From the NCBI GenBank assembly GCA_964526505.1, contig CAZGJC010000004.1:1-63118 (forward strand): a stretch of DNA of 63,118 nucleotides, in the 5' to 3' direction. The notes beneath the pieces were generated by a model that worked only from the letters and a program-made list of their open reading frames with translations, made no database searches and was not told where the DNA came from. The stretch comes from SVTX01 sp964526505. GTDB lineage: Bacteria > Bacillota > Clostridia > Oscillospirales > CAG-272. The position numbers and the translations under genes were made by a program. Below, piece by piece: positions 16,438-25,060 of this stretch. Position 1 is the first letter of the stretch, and the number at the start of each line of letters is the position of its first letter.

Positions 16438-16950
16438 ATGGTAAAGAACAATTATCTGGAATGCGGTATTGTTATAAACACGCACGGTGTGTACGGTGAC
16501 GTGAAACTCGAATCGCTTTGCGACACTCCGAATATTCTTGCGAAACTTAAAAGAGTATATATAAAGAGCGGTGAAAACTACCGTGAGATTAAGGTGCTTA
16601 AAGCGTCTGTTTTTAAAGGATTTGTTATTGCAAAACTTGACGGGATTGACGATATGGACAAGGCAATCGCTCTCAAAAACACGGTGCTTTACGCTTGCAG
16701 AGAGGATTTTAATCTTCCCGAGGGATCTTATTTTATCGCAGATCTTATCGGTCTTGACGTTATAGACAACGTTAGCGGTAAAGTTTACGGCAAAATAACC
16801 GACGTTCAAAACAAGGGAGCGTCGGATATATACGTGGTAAAAACCGCCGAGGGCGAAAGAATGATGCCCGCCGTTGCGGAATTTGTAAAGAAAACAGACC
16901 TCAACCGTGGAATTTTCGTCGAAGTTATTCCCGGAATGCTTTACGACTGA
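16438..16950 (+). CDS. rimM: Ribosome maturation factor RimM
   Basis: 170 residues. The N-terminal beta-barrel (LECGIVINTHGVYGDVKLES) and C-terminal PRC barrel (YFIADLIGLDVID, then MMPAVAEFVKKTDLNRG) are both complete. RimM binds S19 and helps assemble the 30S head. It is followed after 8 nt by trmD. In most Firmicutes rpsP lies before rimM and rplS after trmD; neither is here. Confidence 0.96.
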   Translation: MVKNNYLECGIVINTHGVYGDVKLESLCDTPNILAKLKRVYIKSGENYREIKVLKASVFKGFVIAKLDGIDDMDKAIALKNTVLYACREDFNLPEGSYFIADLIGLDVIDNVSGKVYGKITDVQNKGASDIYVVKTAEGERMMPAVAEFVKKTDLNRGIFVEVIPGMLYD

Positions 16951-16958
16951 TTTGGACT

Positions 16959-17660
16959 ATGAGATATGATATTATGACGCTTTTTCCCGACCTTGTGGAT
17001 TACGTTCTCGGAGAGAGTGTGATCGGAAGAGCGAGAAAAAACAATCACATAGACGTTCGTCTTCACAACATAAGAGACTATTCCGAGGACAAGCACCGCA
17101 GGGTTGACGACACACCTTACGGTGGCGGAAAAGGAATGCTTATGATGGCACCGCCCATATACAACTGTTATTCGGCAATTCTCGAAAATCAAAAGTCTGA
17201 AAATTTTTCGGGAGAACGCAGAAGAGTTATATATATGTCGCCTACGGGAAAGGTCTTGACGCAGGACAGAGCGGAAGAACTTTCAAAATACGACAATTTG
17301 ATTATTTTGTGCGGTCACTACGAAGGTGTTGACAGAAGAATAGTAGATGAGATAGTGGACGAAGAGATTTCCATAGGAGATTTTGTACTGACGGGCGGTG
17401 AAATACCCGCATGCATACTTGTCGATTGCGTATCAAGACTTGTGGACGGCGTTTTATCCGATCCGGAGTGTTACGAAAAAGAAAGCATTTCATCGGGAAT
17501 GCTCGAATATCCGCAATACACAAGACCCTATGAATTCCACGGCGTGAAAGTGCCTGACGTATTGATATCGGGGCATCATGCCAACATTGACAAGTGGCGT
17601 GAGGAGTCCGCAAGGAAACTTACGGAACAAAACAGACCGGATTTGCTACTTAAAGAATAA
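16959..17660 (+). CDS. trmD: tRNA (guanine37-N1)-methyltransferase
   Basis: 233 residues. TrmD hallmarks: MTLFPDLVDYVLGESVIGRA, the GGGKGMLMMAPPI loop, CGHYEGVDRRI and EISIGDFVLTGGE of the trefoil knot that binds SAM. It methylates G37 next to the anticodon to prevent frameshifting. There is no strong ribosome site before the ATG, so translation is probably coupled to rimM, which stops 8 nt earlier. Confidence 0.97.
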   Translation: MRYDIMTLFPDLVDYVLGESVIGRARKNNHIDVRLHNIRDYSEDKHRRVDDTPYGGGKGMLMMAPPIYNCYSAILENQKSENFSGERRRVIYMSPTGKVLTQDRAEELSKYDNLIILCGHYEGVDRRIVDEIVDEEISIGDFVLTGGEIPACILVDCVSRLVDGVLSDPECYEKESISSGMLEYPQYTRPYEFHGVKVPDVLISGHHANIDKWREESARKLTEQNRPDLLLKE

Positions 17661-17691
17661 GATAAAAATAAATTTCCGAGGAGGCGATTTT

Positions 17692-19662
17692 ATGGACAGT
17701 CAAAAAGGCGTAAGAAAAAAGAGACGGTCTTTTATCGGAACTTTATACGACAATTTTTTGCTTTTTTTGCACACGCTTATACTCAAAAGTCACATAGGAC
17801 AATTTATTGTATCCGACGGCGAGATATACAGAGGCAGTGCCATTCATAAATTCGCAGATAAAAGAAAGGTCAAGTTACATCGGAACGTGTCGGAAGGGGC
17901 GATAACGTTCTTTTCAAAGAGCAGGGTAATCGTATTTTTCAAACGACTGACCGAGACGATTTTGTCCATGTCCGTGAACGTATACGGAATATTTTTTGCA
18001 ATTTACGGTATCGCTTCGGCGTTTGTGTATTATGCTCTGATATTTTTGGACGGCGGTAAAAATTACAGTTTTTCCGCTCTTGTATTCTCGTGTGTTATTT
18101 TGCTTTTGTCCGTGCCGTTTCTCACAAGTTCCAAATCATTGACGGAGATAATTTCCGGAAGCGTTACGGCGGGCAGAATTATACGGTCGTTCTTGATGAT
18201 ACCGGACGACATGCTGAAAACAAAAAAGAAAATCGGGTCTACCGCTCATATGATAATTTTTGCGATACTCGGTCTTGTTTTCGGAGCGTTGACTTATTTT
18301 ACACATCCGATCGTCGCACCGTGCATTTTTATCGGATTGCTTCTGCTTTTGGTGATAATGTCGTCGCCTGAGTCGGGCGTTGTCATTATAGCCGTATCCC
18401 TCCCGTTTTTGCAGTATTTACGGAAATATGAATTTATATTGCCCGTGCTTGTTGCAATTACTTGTGCGTCTTACTTTTTCAAGGCGTGCGGAGGCAAGAG
18501 AGTAGGTACAAAATCCGTTGGCGGTATGATTTTGTTTTTCTTCTGTGCTTTACTTTTAATCTCATCTTGCGGTGCCGTGGGAGGAATTAAAACTTTTGCA
18601 AGTGCGGTATATGCCGTTTTGATGATTGTCGGTGGATTTTACGTCACCTACAATTTAATTAAAAGTGAGAAGAAACTCAAAACTTTGCTTCGATGTATTA
18701 CGGTGTCACTCGGTGTTCTGGTACTTATGGGAATATGGGATATCGGATACAACGGCGGTGTTTACAACGTAATAAAAAATTCACTCGGTGAGATAAGCGA
18801 GGCGGTTCCTCACGGTACGTTTTATTTTTCAAGCATTGCGTCAACTTTCGGAATTATGACCTGTGCGTTTTGTCCCGTGCTTTTCTGTGAAGCGATTTCA
18901 AAGAAGAGCGTGTCGGGAATGGCGGTATCTTTTCTTTGGCTTGTCGCATCGGTAGCGGTATCAGTTATATACTGTTCTTATGAATACCTTATGGCTATAT
19001 GTGTTGGGCTTCTGATATATATTATTTTCCACAGCAAGAAATCATTTTCGGGGCTTATTACGGGCGTGTTGATAATATTTATATGTGCAATGCTCGTGAT
19101 ATCATTTGTTCCGAACGGCATAATAAGCGACTTATATGAAACGGTGAGTGACGTTATTCCGAGCATAGACAACGGCGGTGCGATTGACAACGACGTTGAC
19201 AGGTCGGTTTGGAATATGATAAGTGACGGCAGATTATGCGGAATAGGAGTCGGGGAGGACGCATTTACGGAGACGTTTTTCGCTTATTCGTCTGATACCG
19301 TACAAAACGTTGTCGCACCGCAAAATCTTTACACCCAGATAATATGTTGGTCCGGAATAGGCGGTATTGCGGTATTTGCGATATTTATTTTCTACGTATT
19401 AAAGAGTGCCGTCGGATACGTGTTGATATCGACGGATAAAATCATACGCAGATACGTTTTGGCACTTTCATGCGGATTGATTTCGGTTCTCATTTTGGGA
19501 ATGAGAGTTAATTTATGGGCTGATATGCGTACGTTTTATTTATTCTGGACTTTGGTTGCATTGCTTTGCGGTTACGCAAGGTTCGGTAGGTCGGTAGAAG
19601 ATGAAAAGCGACTCAGAGAGGCGTGCGAGTGTGATTGTGCGGACGTAAGCATAAGGTTATAA
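17692..19662 (+). CDS. Large polytopic membrane protein, O-antigen ligase-like
   Basis: 656 residues from an ATG 7 nt after GAGGAGG. After a basic N-terminal region of about 100 residues there are roughly 14 membrane segments. One larger extracytoplasmic stretch near residues 490-555 (around DVIPSIDNGGAIDNDVDRS) holds a GIGVGEDAF-type motif followed by PQNLYTQIICWSGIGG, as in the Wzy_C/O-antigen ligase superfamily, where that loop carries the catalytic part. A role in linking or polymerising a surface glycan is likely but unproven. The gene follows trmD by 31 nt and is followed by two single-pass proteins that may serve the same process. Confidence 0.6.
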   Translation: MDSQKGVRKKRRSFIGTLYDNFLLFLHTLILKSHIGQFIVSDGEIYRGSAIHKFADKRKVKLHRNVSEGAITFFSKSRVIVFFKRLTETILSMSVNVYGIFFAIYGIASAFVYYALIFLDGGKNYSFSALVFSCVILLLSVPFLTSSKSLTEIISGSVTAGRIIRSFLMIPDDMLKTKKKIGSTAHMIIFAILGLVFGALTYFTHPIVAPCIFIGLLLLLVIMSSPESGVVIIAVSLPFLQYLRKYEFILPVLVAITCASYFFKACGGKRVGTKSVGGMILFFFCALLLISSCGAVGGIKTFASAVYAVLMIVGGFYVTYNLIKSEKKLKTLLRCITVSLGVLVLMGIWDIGYNGGVYNVIKNSLGEISEAVPHGTFYFSSIASTFGIMTCAFCPVLFCEAISKKSVSGMAVSFLWLVASVAVSVIYCSYEYLMAICVGLLIYIIFHSKKSFSGLITGVLIIFICAMLVISFVPNGIISDLYETVSDVIPSIDNGGAIDNDVDRSVWNMISDGRLCGIGVGEDAFTETFFAYSSDTVQNVVAPQNLYTQIICWSGIGGIAVFAIFIFYVLKSAVGYVLISTDKIIRRYVLALSCGLISVLILGMRVNLWADMRTFYLFWTLVALLCGYARFGRSVEDEKRLREACECDCADVSIRL

Positions 19663-19691
19663 TACAAACGACAGGTGAGAGGAGTTTGCAA

Positions 19692-20324
19692 ATGGAAGAC
19701 AACAAAAGCGGTTCCCCAATAGAAAAAAGGAACTTGAAATATATTGACAAAAAGAAATCCGGTTCCGAGCGAATTGACGTCGGTGTGACGGAAATTGCGG
19801 AGATATTGAACGACAAAAGGAATGACAGGAAGAAAAAGCGTCAGGACAGGAAGAGCGGAAAAATTCCGCCTGCAGTCGATATTGCGGTTGCGATTTTTGT
19901 TATTCTTTTTGTGGCGGCGGTAATCGTGGGAGCGTATTTTTTACTGCGTCACTACGTTATGACGGGGTATACGGAAGCGGACATTGAATACACGGTTATT
20001 ATCAGTGGCGAGAGTTTGACCGGTCTTTACGGCGGTGCCGACGAAAATATCGGCGACGAGGATTTTTCGCTTGACGGCAGAGAATTATACTACACGTCGG
20101 GAGACAGTGCGATTTATTTTGGAAAAATAAAGAGCACAAGTGTAACGGATAGAAACGGAGATATTCAGGTTGTGTCGGTAGTTGAGTTGAAAACTCAATT
20201 TAAACGTGGTGAAGGGTATTTTGCGGACGGAAAGAGAATTGCCGTTGGCGGAGAGTACAACGTATTTTCACTTGGCGACAAATTCCGCATAGCGATTGTC
20301 GAAATCGGCAAGGGGGACCATTAA
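19692..20324 (+). CDS. Single-pass membrane protein, DUF4330-like (first of two paralogues)
   Basis: 210 residues. A charged cytoplasmic part of about 58 residues (rich in DKR: NDKRNDRKKKRQDRKSGK) leads into one membrane helix (about 62-88) and a beta-rich outer domain with YTVIISGESL, YTSGDSAIYFGKI and GGEYNVFSLGDKFRIAIVEI. The same pattern recurs in the next protein, so the two look like a tandem duplication. They resemble DUF4330 proteins, whose function is unknown. AGGTGAGAGGAG is the ribosome site; the next gene starts 2 nt after the stop. Tight coupling to the O-antigen-ligase-like gene suggests a shared envelope role. Confidence 0.6.
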   Translation: MEDNKSGSPIEKRNLKYIDKKKSGSERIDVGVTEIAEILNDKRNDRKKKRQDRKSGKIPPAVDIAVAIFVILFVAAVIVGAYFLLRHYVMTGYTEADIEYTVIISGESLTGLYGGADENIGDEDFSLDGRELYYTSGDSAIYFGKIKSTSVTDRNGDIQVVSVVELKTQFKRGEGYFADGKRIAVGGEYNVFSLGDKFRIAIVEIGKGDH

Positions 20325-20325
20325 A

Positions 20326-20886
20326 ATGAGCGAAACCAAGAAAAAGAGAAAATATTCATTTAACGCTTTTGACGTTTTTGTTATCCTTTTGATATTGGTT
20401 CTTATCGGAACGGTTGTATACAAGATTTCCAAAAAATCGTCGATTGACACAAACAAGGATAATCCCGTTTACACGGTGATTTTCGATTGCACGGACGAAT
20501 ATGACAGTTTGCAGAAATATCTCAAAGACGGTGATGAGGTTTACATCAAATCATCGGGCGAGTTATTCGGATATATTTACAAAAGTGCGGATTCCGTCGT
20601 AAAAGATGCACTTTATTCGTCGGAGACAGAGACGAGTGGGGAGGCGGACAGCACAATCGGAGAAAACGGCACGGAAGAGGCAATATCCGAGTCAGCCGTA
20701 TACTACAAAAAAACCGATTTTGAAGGGAAAATAAAATTAAACGGAAACACCGAAAAGAGTAATGAAGGAGAATATTACACGGTGGAGGGTATAAATATCA
20801 CCGTGGGAAGTGTTATTGACGTCTACACAGACGACGCCGAATTTACTATTATTATAAAGGGATTTATTGACGGAAGTAAGAAATAA
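20326..20886 (+). CDS. Single-pass membrane protein, DUF4330-like (second of two paralogues)
   Basis: 186 residues. A short basic N terminus and one membrane helix (FNAFDVFVILLILVLIGTVV) precede an outer domain with VYTVIFDCTDEYDSL, KDGDEVYIKSSGELFGYI, an acidic Ser/Glu/Thr-rich insert (about 105-135), and ITVGSVIDVYTDDAEFTIII. The segments match those of the preceding protein in order. The FDVFVILLIL start is typical of DUF4330. AGGGGGAC is the ribosome site. No clear terminator follows in the 246 nt before the HPr gene. Confidence 0.6.
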   Translation: MSETKKKRKYSFNAFDVFVILLILVLIGTVVYKISKKSSIDTNKDNPVYTVIFDCTDEYDSLQKYLKDGDEVYIKSSGELFGYIYKSADSVVKDALYSSETETSGEADSTIGENGTEEAISESAVYYKKTDFEGKIKLNGNTEKSNEGEYYTVEGINITVGSVIDVYTDDAEFTIIIKGFIDGSKK

Positions 20887-20999
20887 AGACCTAAACGTGT
20901 CGATTTTAATTTGAAATTGAGTCTGATATTGATGGGAAATTTGTGTATTATGCAACAAATATAACGCTTGGTGTTGGGGAAATTACTTCATATTGACTC

Positions 21000-21028
21000 T
21001 TGATTTTGCATTTGATTTTTGTTATACT
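21000..21028 (+). promoter_or_regulatory. Promoter of ptsH
   Basis: TTGATT (21000-21005), 17 bp, TATACT (21023-21028), with TGT before the -10. The leader is about 100 nt. It can form ATTTG/CAAAT (21106-21119) just before the GAGGAG ribosome site, and TTGCG/CGCAA further upstream. I recognise no known riboswitch there. Confidence 0.6.
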
Positions 21029-21132
21029 TTATATAGTGCAATCTGTGCCTTGCGTACAGGTGAAAGTTTTCAATGGCACGCAAACATCAAATACAGGGCT
21101 AAGTTATTTGCCTGCAAATAGAGGAGATATGT

Positions 21133-21396
21133 ATGAAAACCCGTGAAGTAGTTATAATGAATGACAGTGGTCTTCACGCAAGACCGGCAACATTTTTTAT
21201 CCAAAAGGCAAATTGCTACAAGTGTTCCATATACGTTGAAAAGGACGACCGCAAGGTAAATGCGAAGAGTTTGCTCGGAGTTCTTTCGCTCGGTATCGCT
21301 AAGGGAATGACAATTACTCTTATTGCGGACGGACAGGACGAAGATGCGGCACTTGAAGGACTTGCCACACTTGTAGGCTCAGGCTTTAATGAATAA
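21133..21396 (+). CDS. ptsH: Phosphocarrier protein HPr
   Basis: 87 residues, the standard HPr size. His15 sits in GLHARPA and Ser46 in NAKSLLGVLSLGIAKG, so both the PEP-dependent site and the HPr-kinase regulatory site of Gram-positive HPr are present. This separates it from Crh, which lacks His15. It moves phosphate from enzyme I to sugar EIIA domains and, as HPr-Ser-P, serves CcpA. It stands alone, with no ptsI next to it, between its own promoter and terminator. Confidence 0.93.
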   Translation: MKTREVVIMNDSGLHARPATFFIQKANCYKCSIYVEKDDRKVNAKSLLGVLSLGIAKGMTITLIADGQDEDAALEGLATLVGSGFNE

Positions 21397-21407
21397 TTAA
21401 GATGAAT

Positions 21408-21452
21408 AAAAACGGCACGAGGACTATTTACGTCATCGTGCCGTTTTTCGAT
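21408..21452 (+). terminator. Terminator of ptsH
   Basis: AAAAACGGCACGA (21408-21420) pairs perfectly with TCGTGCCGTTTTT (21436-21448). It lies 12 nt after the ptsH stop and 25 nt before the uvrC start, which rules out an in-frame ATG at 21402 as the uvrC start. Confidence 0.9.
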
Positions 21453-21473
21453 ATTCGGAAAGGAGAGGGTAAA

Positions 21474-23327
21474 TTGCCACAGACAAGCGAAGATTTAAAA
21501 AGACTGCTCGAAAAAGCGAATACTCTCCCCATGCGACCCGGAGTGTATATAATGAAAGGCTTTGGCGGAGGGGTTATATACGTCGGAAAATCACGCAAAC
21601 TCAAAAATCGTGTGACACAATATTTCCGTGCCGGAGAGAAAAATATAAAAACGCAAAAAATGGTGTCGTCCGTAAAGGATTTCGAATACTTTGTGTGCGA
21701 CACGGAAATAGAGGCATTGACGCTTGAAAACACGCTGATAAAGCAATATTCGCCAAAATACAACATTCGTCTGAAAGATGCAAAATCGTATCCGTATATT
21801 AAAATTACAGATGAGGAATATCCACGCCTGATTATGACGAGAAAACGTGATACGGACAAGGGAAGATATTTCGGACCTTACTCGGGTGTATCAACGGTTT
21901 ATTCGGTTATAAACGCACTATCGGGAACACTCGGTATTCCGACTTGCAAAAGAGTTTTTCCACGTGATATAGGTCGTGACAGACCTTGCGTATATTATCA
22001 GATGGGCAAATGCTGCGGAGTATGCACGGGGCGTGTAACGCAAGAGGAATATGCGGACAAGATACAGTATTCGGTTGACATACTTCGTGGAAACACGTCG
22101 GCGGTTATAAGGGGACTTACAGAGGAGATGTACAGGCTCTCCGACTGCGAAAAATATGAAGCGGCGGCAAAGTGCAGAGACACGATAAATGCACTTGAAC
22201 GGTTGAGTCAAAAACAAAAAGTTGTGGCATCACCGGAGACCGAACACGACATTATCGCACTGTATTCGGACGACGTATGTACGTCAATTTCGGTATTATA
22301 TATACGCAACGGTGCGGTTACCGACAAGAGCGATTATACTTTCGGTGCGGACAGGATTATCGATGAGAGCAACGTGAGCAGTTTTATTTGCGAACATTAT
22401 CTCAAACGGGAATATATACCGAAAAGTATTCTGCTGTCTTTTGAAATGGAGAATGAAGAGAGCGAAATGCTTTCCGATTATCTGACGTCACTCACGTCGC
22501 ATCGTGTGAAGATAAGAACTCCCGAGCGTGGAGACAGCAAAATGCTTTGCGATATGGCGAGAGACAATGCCAAGGAGCAAGCAAAACTTTACAAAATCGA
22601 AAACGAAAAAGACGAAAAAGTCCTATCACGGTTGGCTGAATTGTTAAGTCTTGAAACTTATCCCGAGCGAATTGAAGCATACGATATATCCAACATAGGA
22701 AAAGAGCACATAACGGCGGGCATGATTGTTACCGAGGGACGTGCTTTCAAACGGTCGGATTACAGAAGTTTTAAGATAAAGAGTGTTCAGGATACGACTG
22801 ACGACTATGCGTCTATGTGCGAGGTTATAGGCAGGAGACTTGACAGACTGAGCGATACGGACGGGTCGTTTTCCAAAGCACCTGATTTGATATTACTTGA
22901 CGGTGGTCGAGGACACGTTTCGGTCGTAAAAGAACTTATGCGTCAAAAGGGCATAAATTACATTCCCGTATACGGAATGGTGAAGGATGATTTTCACAAA
23001 ACGAGAGCGTTATGTGATGAAAACGGAGAGATAAGCATTGCAAAAGAAAATTCGGTATTTGTGTTTATCTACAAAATTCAAGAAGAGGTACACAGATACA
23101 CCGTATCCAAAATGGAGGGGGCAAAGCGAAAAACTCTTCAAAAATCGTCATTGACCAACATTAAAGGAATAGGTGACGCAAAAGCAAAGGCGTTACTGAA
23201 ACGCTTTGGCGGTTTATCGGGAGTCAGAGCGGCAAGTATTGAAGAACTTTCGTCTGTTTCGGGTATTACTCAAAAGCAGGCAGAGAGCATTAAAGAATAT
23301 TTTGAATCTAAAAAACAGGTAAGATAA
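21474..23327 (+). CDS. uvrC: Excinuclease ABC subunit C
   Basis: About 617 residues. The N-terminal GIY-YIG nuclease (RPGVYIMKGFGGGVIYVGKS) makes the 3' cut. A Cys-rich segment (CVYYQMGKCCGVC) and a UVR domain (near CEKYEAAAKCRD) that binds UvrB follow. The RNase H-like nuclease domain (EAYDISNIGKEHITAGMIV, LILLDGGRGHVS) makes the 5' cut, and tandem helix-hairpin-helix motifs end the protein. I choose the TTG at 21474, which follows GGAAAGGAGAGGG, over the ATG at 21402, which would lie inside the ptsH terminator. uvrB and uvrA are nearby, so the full repair set is clustered within 9 kb. Confidence 0.95.
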   Translation: MPQTSEDLKRLLEKANTLPMRPGVYIMKGFGGGVIYVGKSRKLKNRVTQYFRAGEKNIKTQKMVSSVKDFEYFVCDTEIEALTLENTLIKQYSPKYNIRLKDAKSYPYIKITDEEYPRLIMTRKRDTDKGRYFGPYSGVSTVYSVINALSGTLGIPTCKRVFPRDIGRDRPCVYYQMGKCCGVCTGRVTQEEYADKIQYSVDILRGNTSAVIRGLTEEMYRLSDCEKYEAAAKCRDTINALERLSQKQKVVASPETEHDIIALYSDDVCTSISVLYIRNGAVTDKSDYTFGADRIIDESNVSSFICEHYLKREYIPKSILLSFEMENEESEMLSDYLTSLTSHRVKIRTPERGDSKMLCDMARDNAKEQAKLYKIENEKDEKVLSRLAELLSLETYPERIEAYDISNIGKEHITAGMIVTEGRAFKRSDYRSFKIKSVQDTTDDYASMCEVIGRRLDRLSDTDGSFSKAPDLILLDGGRGHVSVVKELMRQKGINYIPVYGMVKDDFHKTRALCDENGEISIAKENSVFVFIYKIQEEVHRYTVSKMEGAKRKTLQKSSLTNIKGIGDAKAKALLKRFGGLSGVRAASIEELSSVSGITQKQAESIKEYFESKKQVR

Positions 23328-23329
23328 TT

Positions 23330-23896
23330 ATGATGAGAATAATTACCGGGTCAGCCAAGGGGATACATTTACAGACGCTTCCCGGAGACGCAACAAGACC
23401 CACGAGCGAGAGGAGCAAAGAGGCTATATTTTCCATGCTTTGCTTTGACATAGAGGGAAGAGACGTACTTGATATTTTTGCGGGTTCGGGTCAGATGGGA
23501 CTCGAAGCGTTATCACGTGGGGCAAATTTGGCAACGTTTATTGACAAGTCGCCTGAGGCTGTAAAGGTTATAAGAGCGAATGCAACGAAAACAAGACTTT
23601 CGGACAATGCTGAAATATTTGTGTCAGACGCATTTGATTTTATAAAACGAAACGGTGGCAGGAAGTACGATATAGTGTTTATAGATCCGCCGTATGCGTT
23701 ACGCACCGCTTCGAAAATCGCATATGAATTATACAATTCGGGAATGTTGAAGCCGTCGTCGCTATTGGTATGCGAAAGCGAAGAGGCTGATATTTTCGAT
23801 TCTTGCTCCGAGGCACGTGACGTTTTTGAGGAGATAAAGCACAAAAAATTCGGTATGGCACATATATCGCTTCTCGCATTAAAGGCGACGTGTTGA
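23330..23896 (+). CDS. rsmD: 16S rRNA (guanine966-N2)-methyltransferase
   Basis: 188 residues. RsmD features: RIITGSAKGIHLQT, TRPTSERSKEAIFSML, SAM motif LDIFAGSGQMGLEALSRGA and catalytic motif IV DPPY. It methylates G966 of 16S rRNA. It starts 2 nt after the uvrC stop and is followed by coaD, the conserved rsmD-coaD pair of Firmicutes. Confidence 0.95.
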   Translation: MMRIITGSAKGIHLQTLPGDATRPTSERSKEAIFSMLCFDIEGRDVLDIFAGSGQMGLEALSRGANLATFIDKSPEAVKVIRANATKTRLSDNAEIFVSDAFDFIKRNGGRKYDIVFIDPPYALRTASKIAYELYNSGMLKPSSLLVCESEEADIFDSCSEARDVFEEIKHKKFGMAHISLLALKATC

Positions 23897-23917
23897 CATA
23901 TTTTTCGGAGGTATTTT

Positions 23918-24442
23918 ATGAATGCACTTATCCCCGGGAGTTTTGACCCGATGACACAGGGACACGTAAATATTGTTGAGAGAGCGTCGCACATGTTTGA
24001 CAAGATATACGTTGCGGTTATGAACAACGATTCGGCAAAGTACGATTCGACTTTGGTATCGAAAGACGCTTATATGTTTACGCCCGAACAAAGGCTCGAA
24101 ATAGTGAAGAAGTCGATATCCCACATAAAAAACGCAGAGCCGATAATTTACGGCGGTATGCTTATTGATTTATGTGACGAATACGATATTGTCGCAGTTA
24201 TAAGAGGTGTGCGGAATTGCGAGGATTTTGAATACGAGATGAAGCACGCAAAATGGAACAGGGAACACAATCCACACGCTCAGGCACTTTTTATGCCGTC
24301 GGAAGAGAGATTTTCTTCTTTGAGTTCCACAAAAATCAGAATAGACTTGGCACGGGGAGATTTTGAATCGCTGAAAGAACAAATACACCCCGACGCTTTG
24401 GCTTATATAAAATCATTAAATTTAAACTTGAAAGGAATTTAA
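23918..24442 (+). CDS. coaD: Phosphopantetheine adenylyltransferase
   Basis: 174 residues. Nucleotidyltransferase motifs are intact: IPGSFDPMTQGH (the T/HxGH site), VIRGVRNCEDFEYE and SSTKIR. It makes dephospho-CoA, the fourth step of CoA synthesis. A CGGAGG ribosome site precedes the ATG. In Bacillus ylbJ follows here; in this genome a DUF308-like gene does. Confidence 0.97.
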   Translation: MNALIPGSFDPMTQGHVNIVERASHMFDKIYVAVMNNDSAKYDSTLVSKDAYMFTPEQRLEIVKKSISHIKNAEPIIYGGMLIDLCDEYDIVAVIRGVRNCEDFEYEMKHAKWNREHNPHAQALFMPSEERFSSLSSTKIRIDLARGDFESLKEQIHPDALAYIKSLNLNLKGI

Positions 24443-24446
24443 GAAA

Positions 24447-25040
24447 ATGACTTCAAAAATTAAGAACAACATTTTGGCGGAAATTATTATTTCTCTTGTA
24501 TTCGGACTTCTTTTCGGAGGACTTGTACTGTTTTTGGCTTCCCTCGGAGCGGACACGATTATCAGATGGATACTTATAGTAACGGGTATTATTATAGCGG
24601 TCACGAACGTTGCTCCGCTTATCAGAGGCATTGTCAATATCAAGGAAAAAGGCGGATTATTTGACGTTATAGTTTCGGGCATTGCGATGGTTTTGGGTAT
24701 TGTTATGGCAGTATACCAGAATTCGATAGTTTCGACCATAATAACAATTCTCCTTGCAGTATATCTTATCGCTTTGCCGATAATAAGAATTATAATCGCT
24801 CCGTCGTGGAAACAGCAACTTTCGGAAGAATGGCTCAGAATACTTATCGGTGCGATTTTAATAGTATTTCTTCCCGCTATTTTGGGTGCGGCAGATGCGA
24901 TAATCAACGTACTTTTGACAATTGTGGGAATAGTTATTATATCACTTACGGTTTTGTCTTTTGTTATTTCACTTATATCTTACGTAAAGGCGTCAAAAAA
25001 AGCAAAGGAAGATGCACCTATTGAGACCGACGCCGAATAA
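24447..25040 (+). CDS. DUF308/HdeD-like membrane protein
   Basis: 197 residues, six predicted membrane segments arranged as three helix pairs with short loops, ending in a charged KASKKAKEDAPIETDAE tail. The repeated pairs and the LIIRWILIVTGIIIAV-type segment recall the HdeD/DUF308 superfamily. Function is unknown. It begins 4 nt after the coaD stop and ends 20 nt before uvrB, so it is co-transcribed with both. Confidence 0.6.
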   Translation: MTSKIKNNILAEIIISLVFGLLFGGLVLFLASLGADTIIRWILIVTGIIIAVTNVAPLIRGIVNIKEKGGLFDVIVSGIAMVLGIVMAVYQNSIVSTIITILLAVYLIALPIIRIIIAPSWKQQLSEEWLRILIGAILIVFLPAILGAADAIINVLLTIVGIVIISLTVLSFVISLISYVKASKKAKEDAPIETDAE

Positions 25041-25060
25041 TCGGGAAAGAAAGGTTTTTA

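Noticed and set aside
20887..21132. Riboswitch or catabolite-response (cre) site before ptsH
   Set aside because: TGAAAGTTTTCA in the leader is partly symmetric but lacks the CG centre of cre, and the hairpins are short.
21402..21473. ATG at 21402 as the uvrC start
   Set aside because: This stretch is the perfect terminator hairpin of ptsH, has no ribosome site, and the extra residues do not match UvrC proteins.
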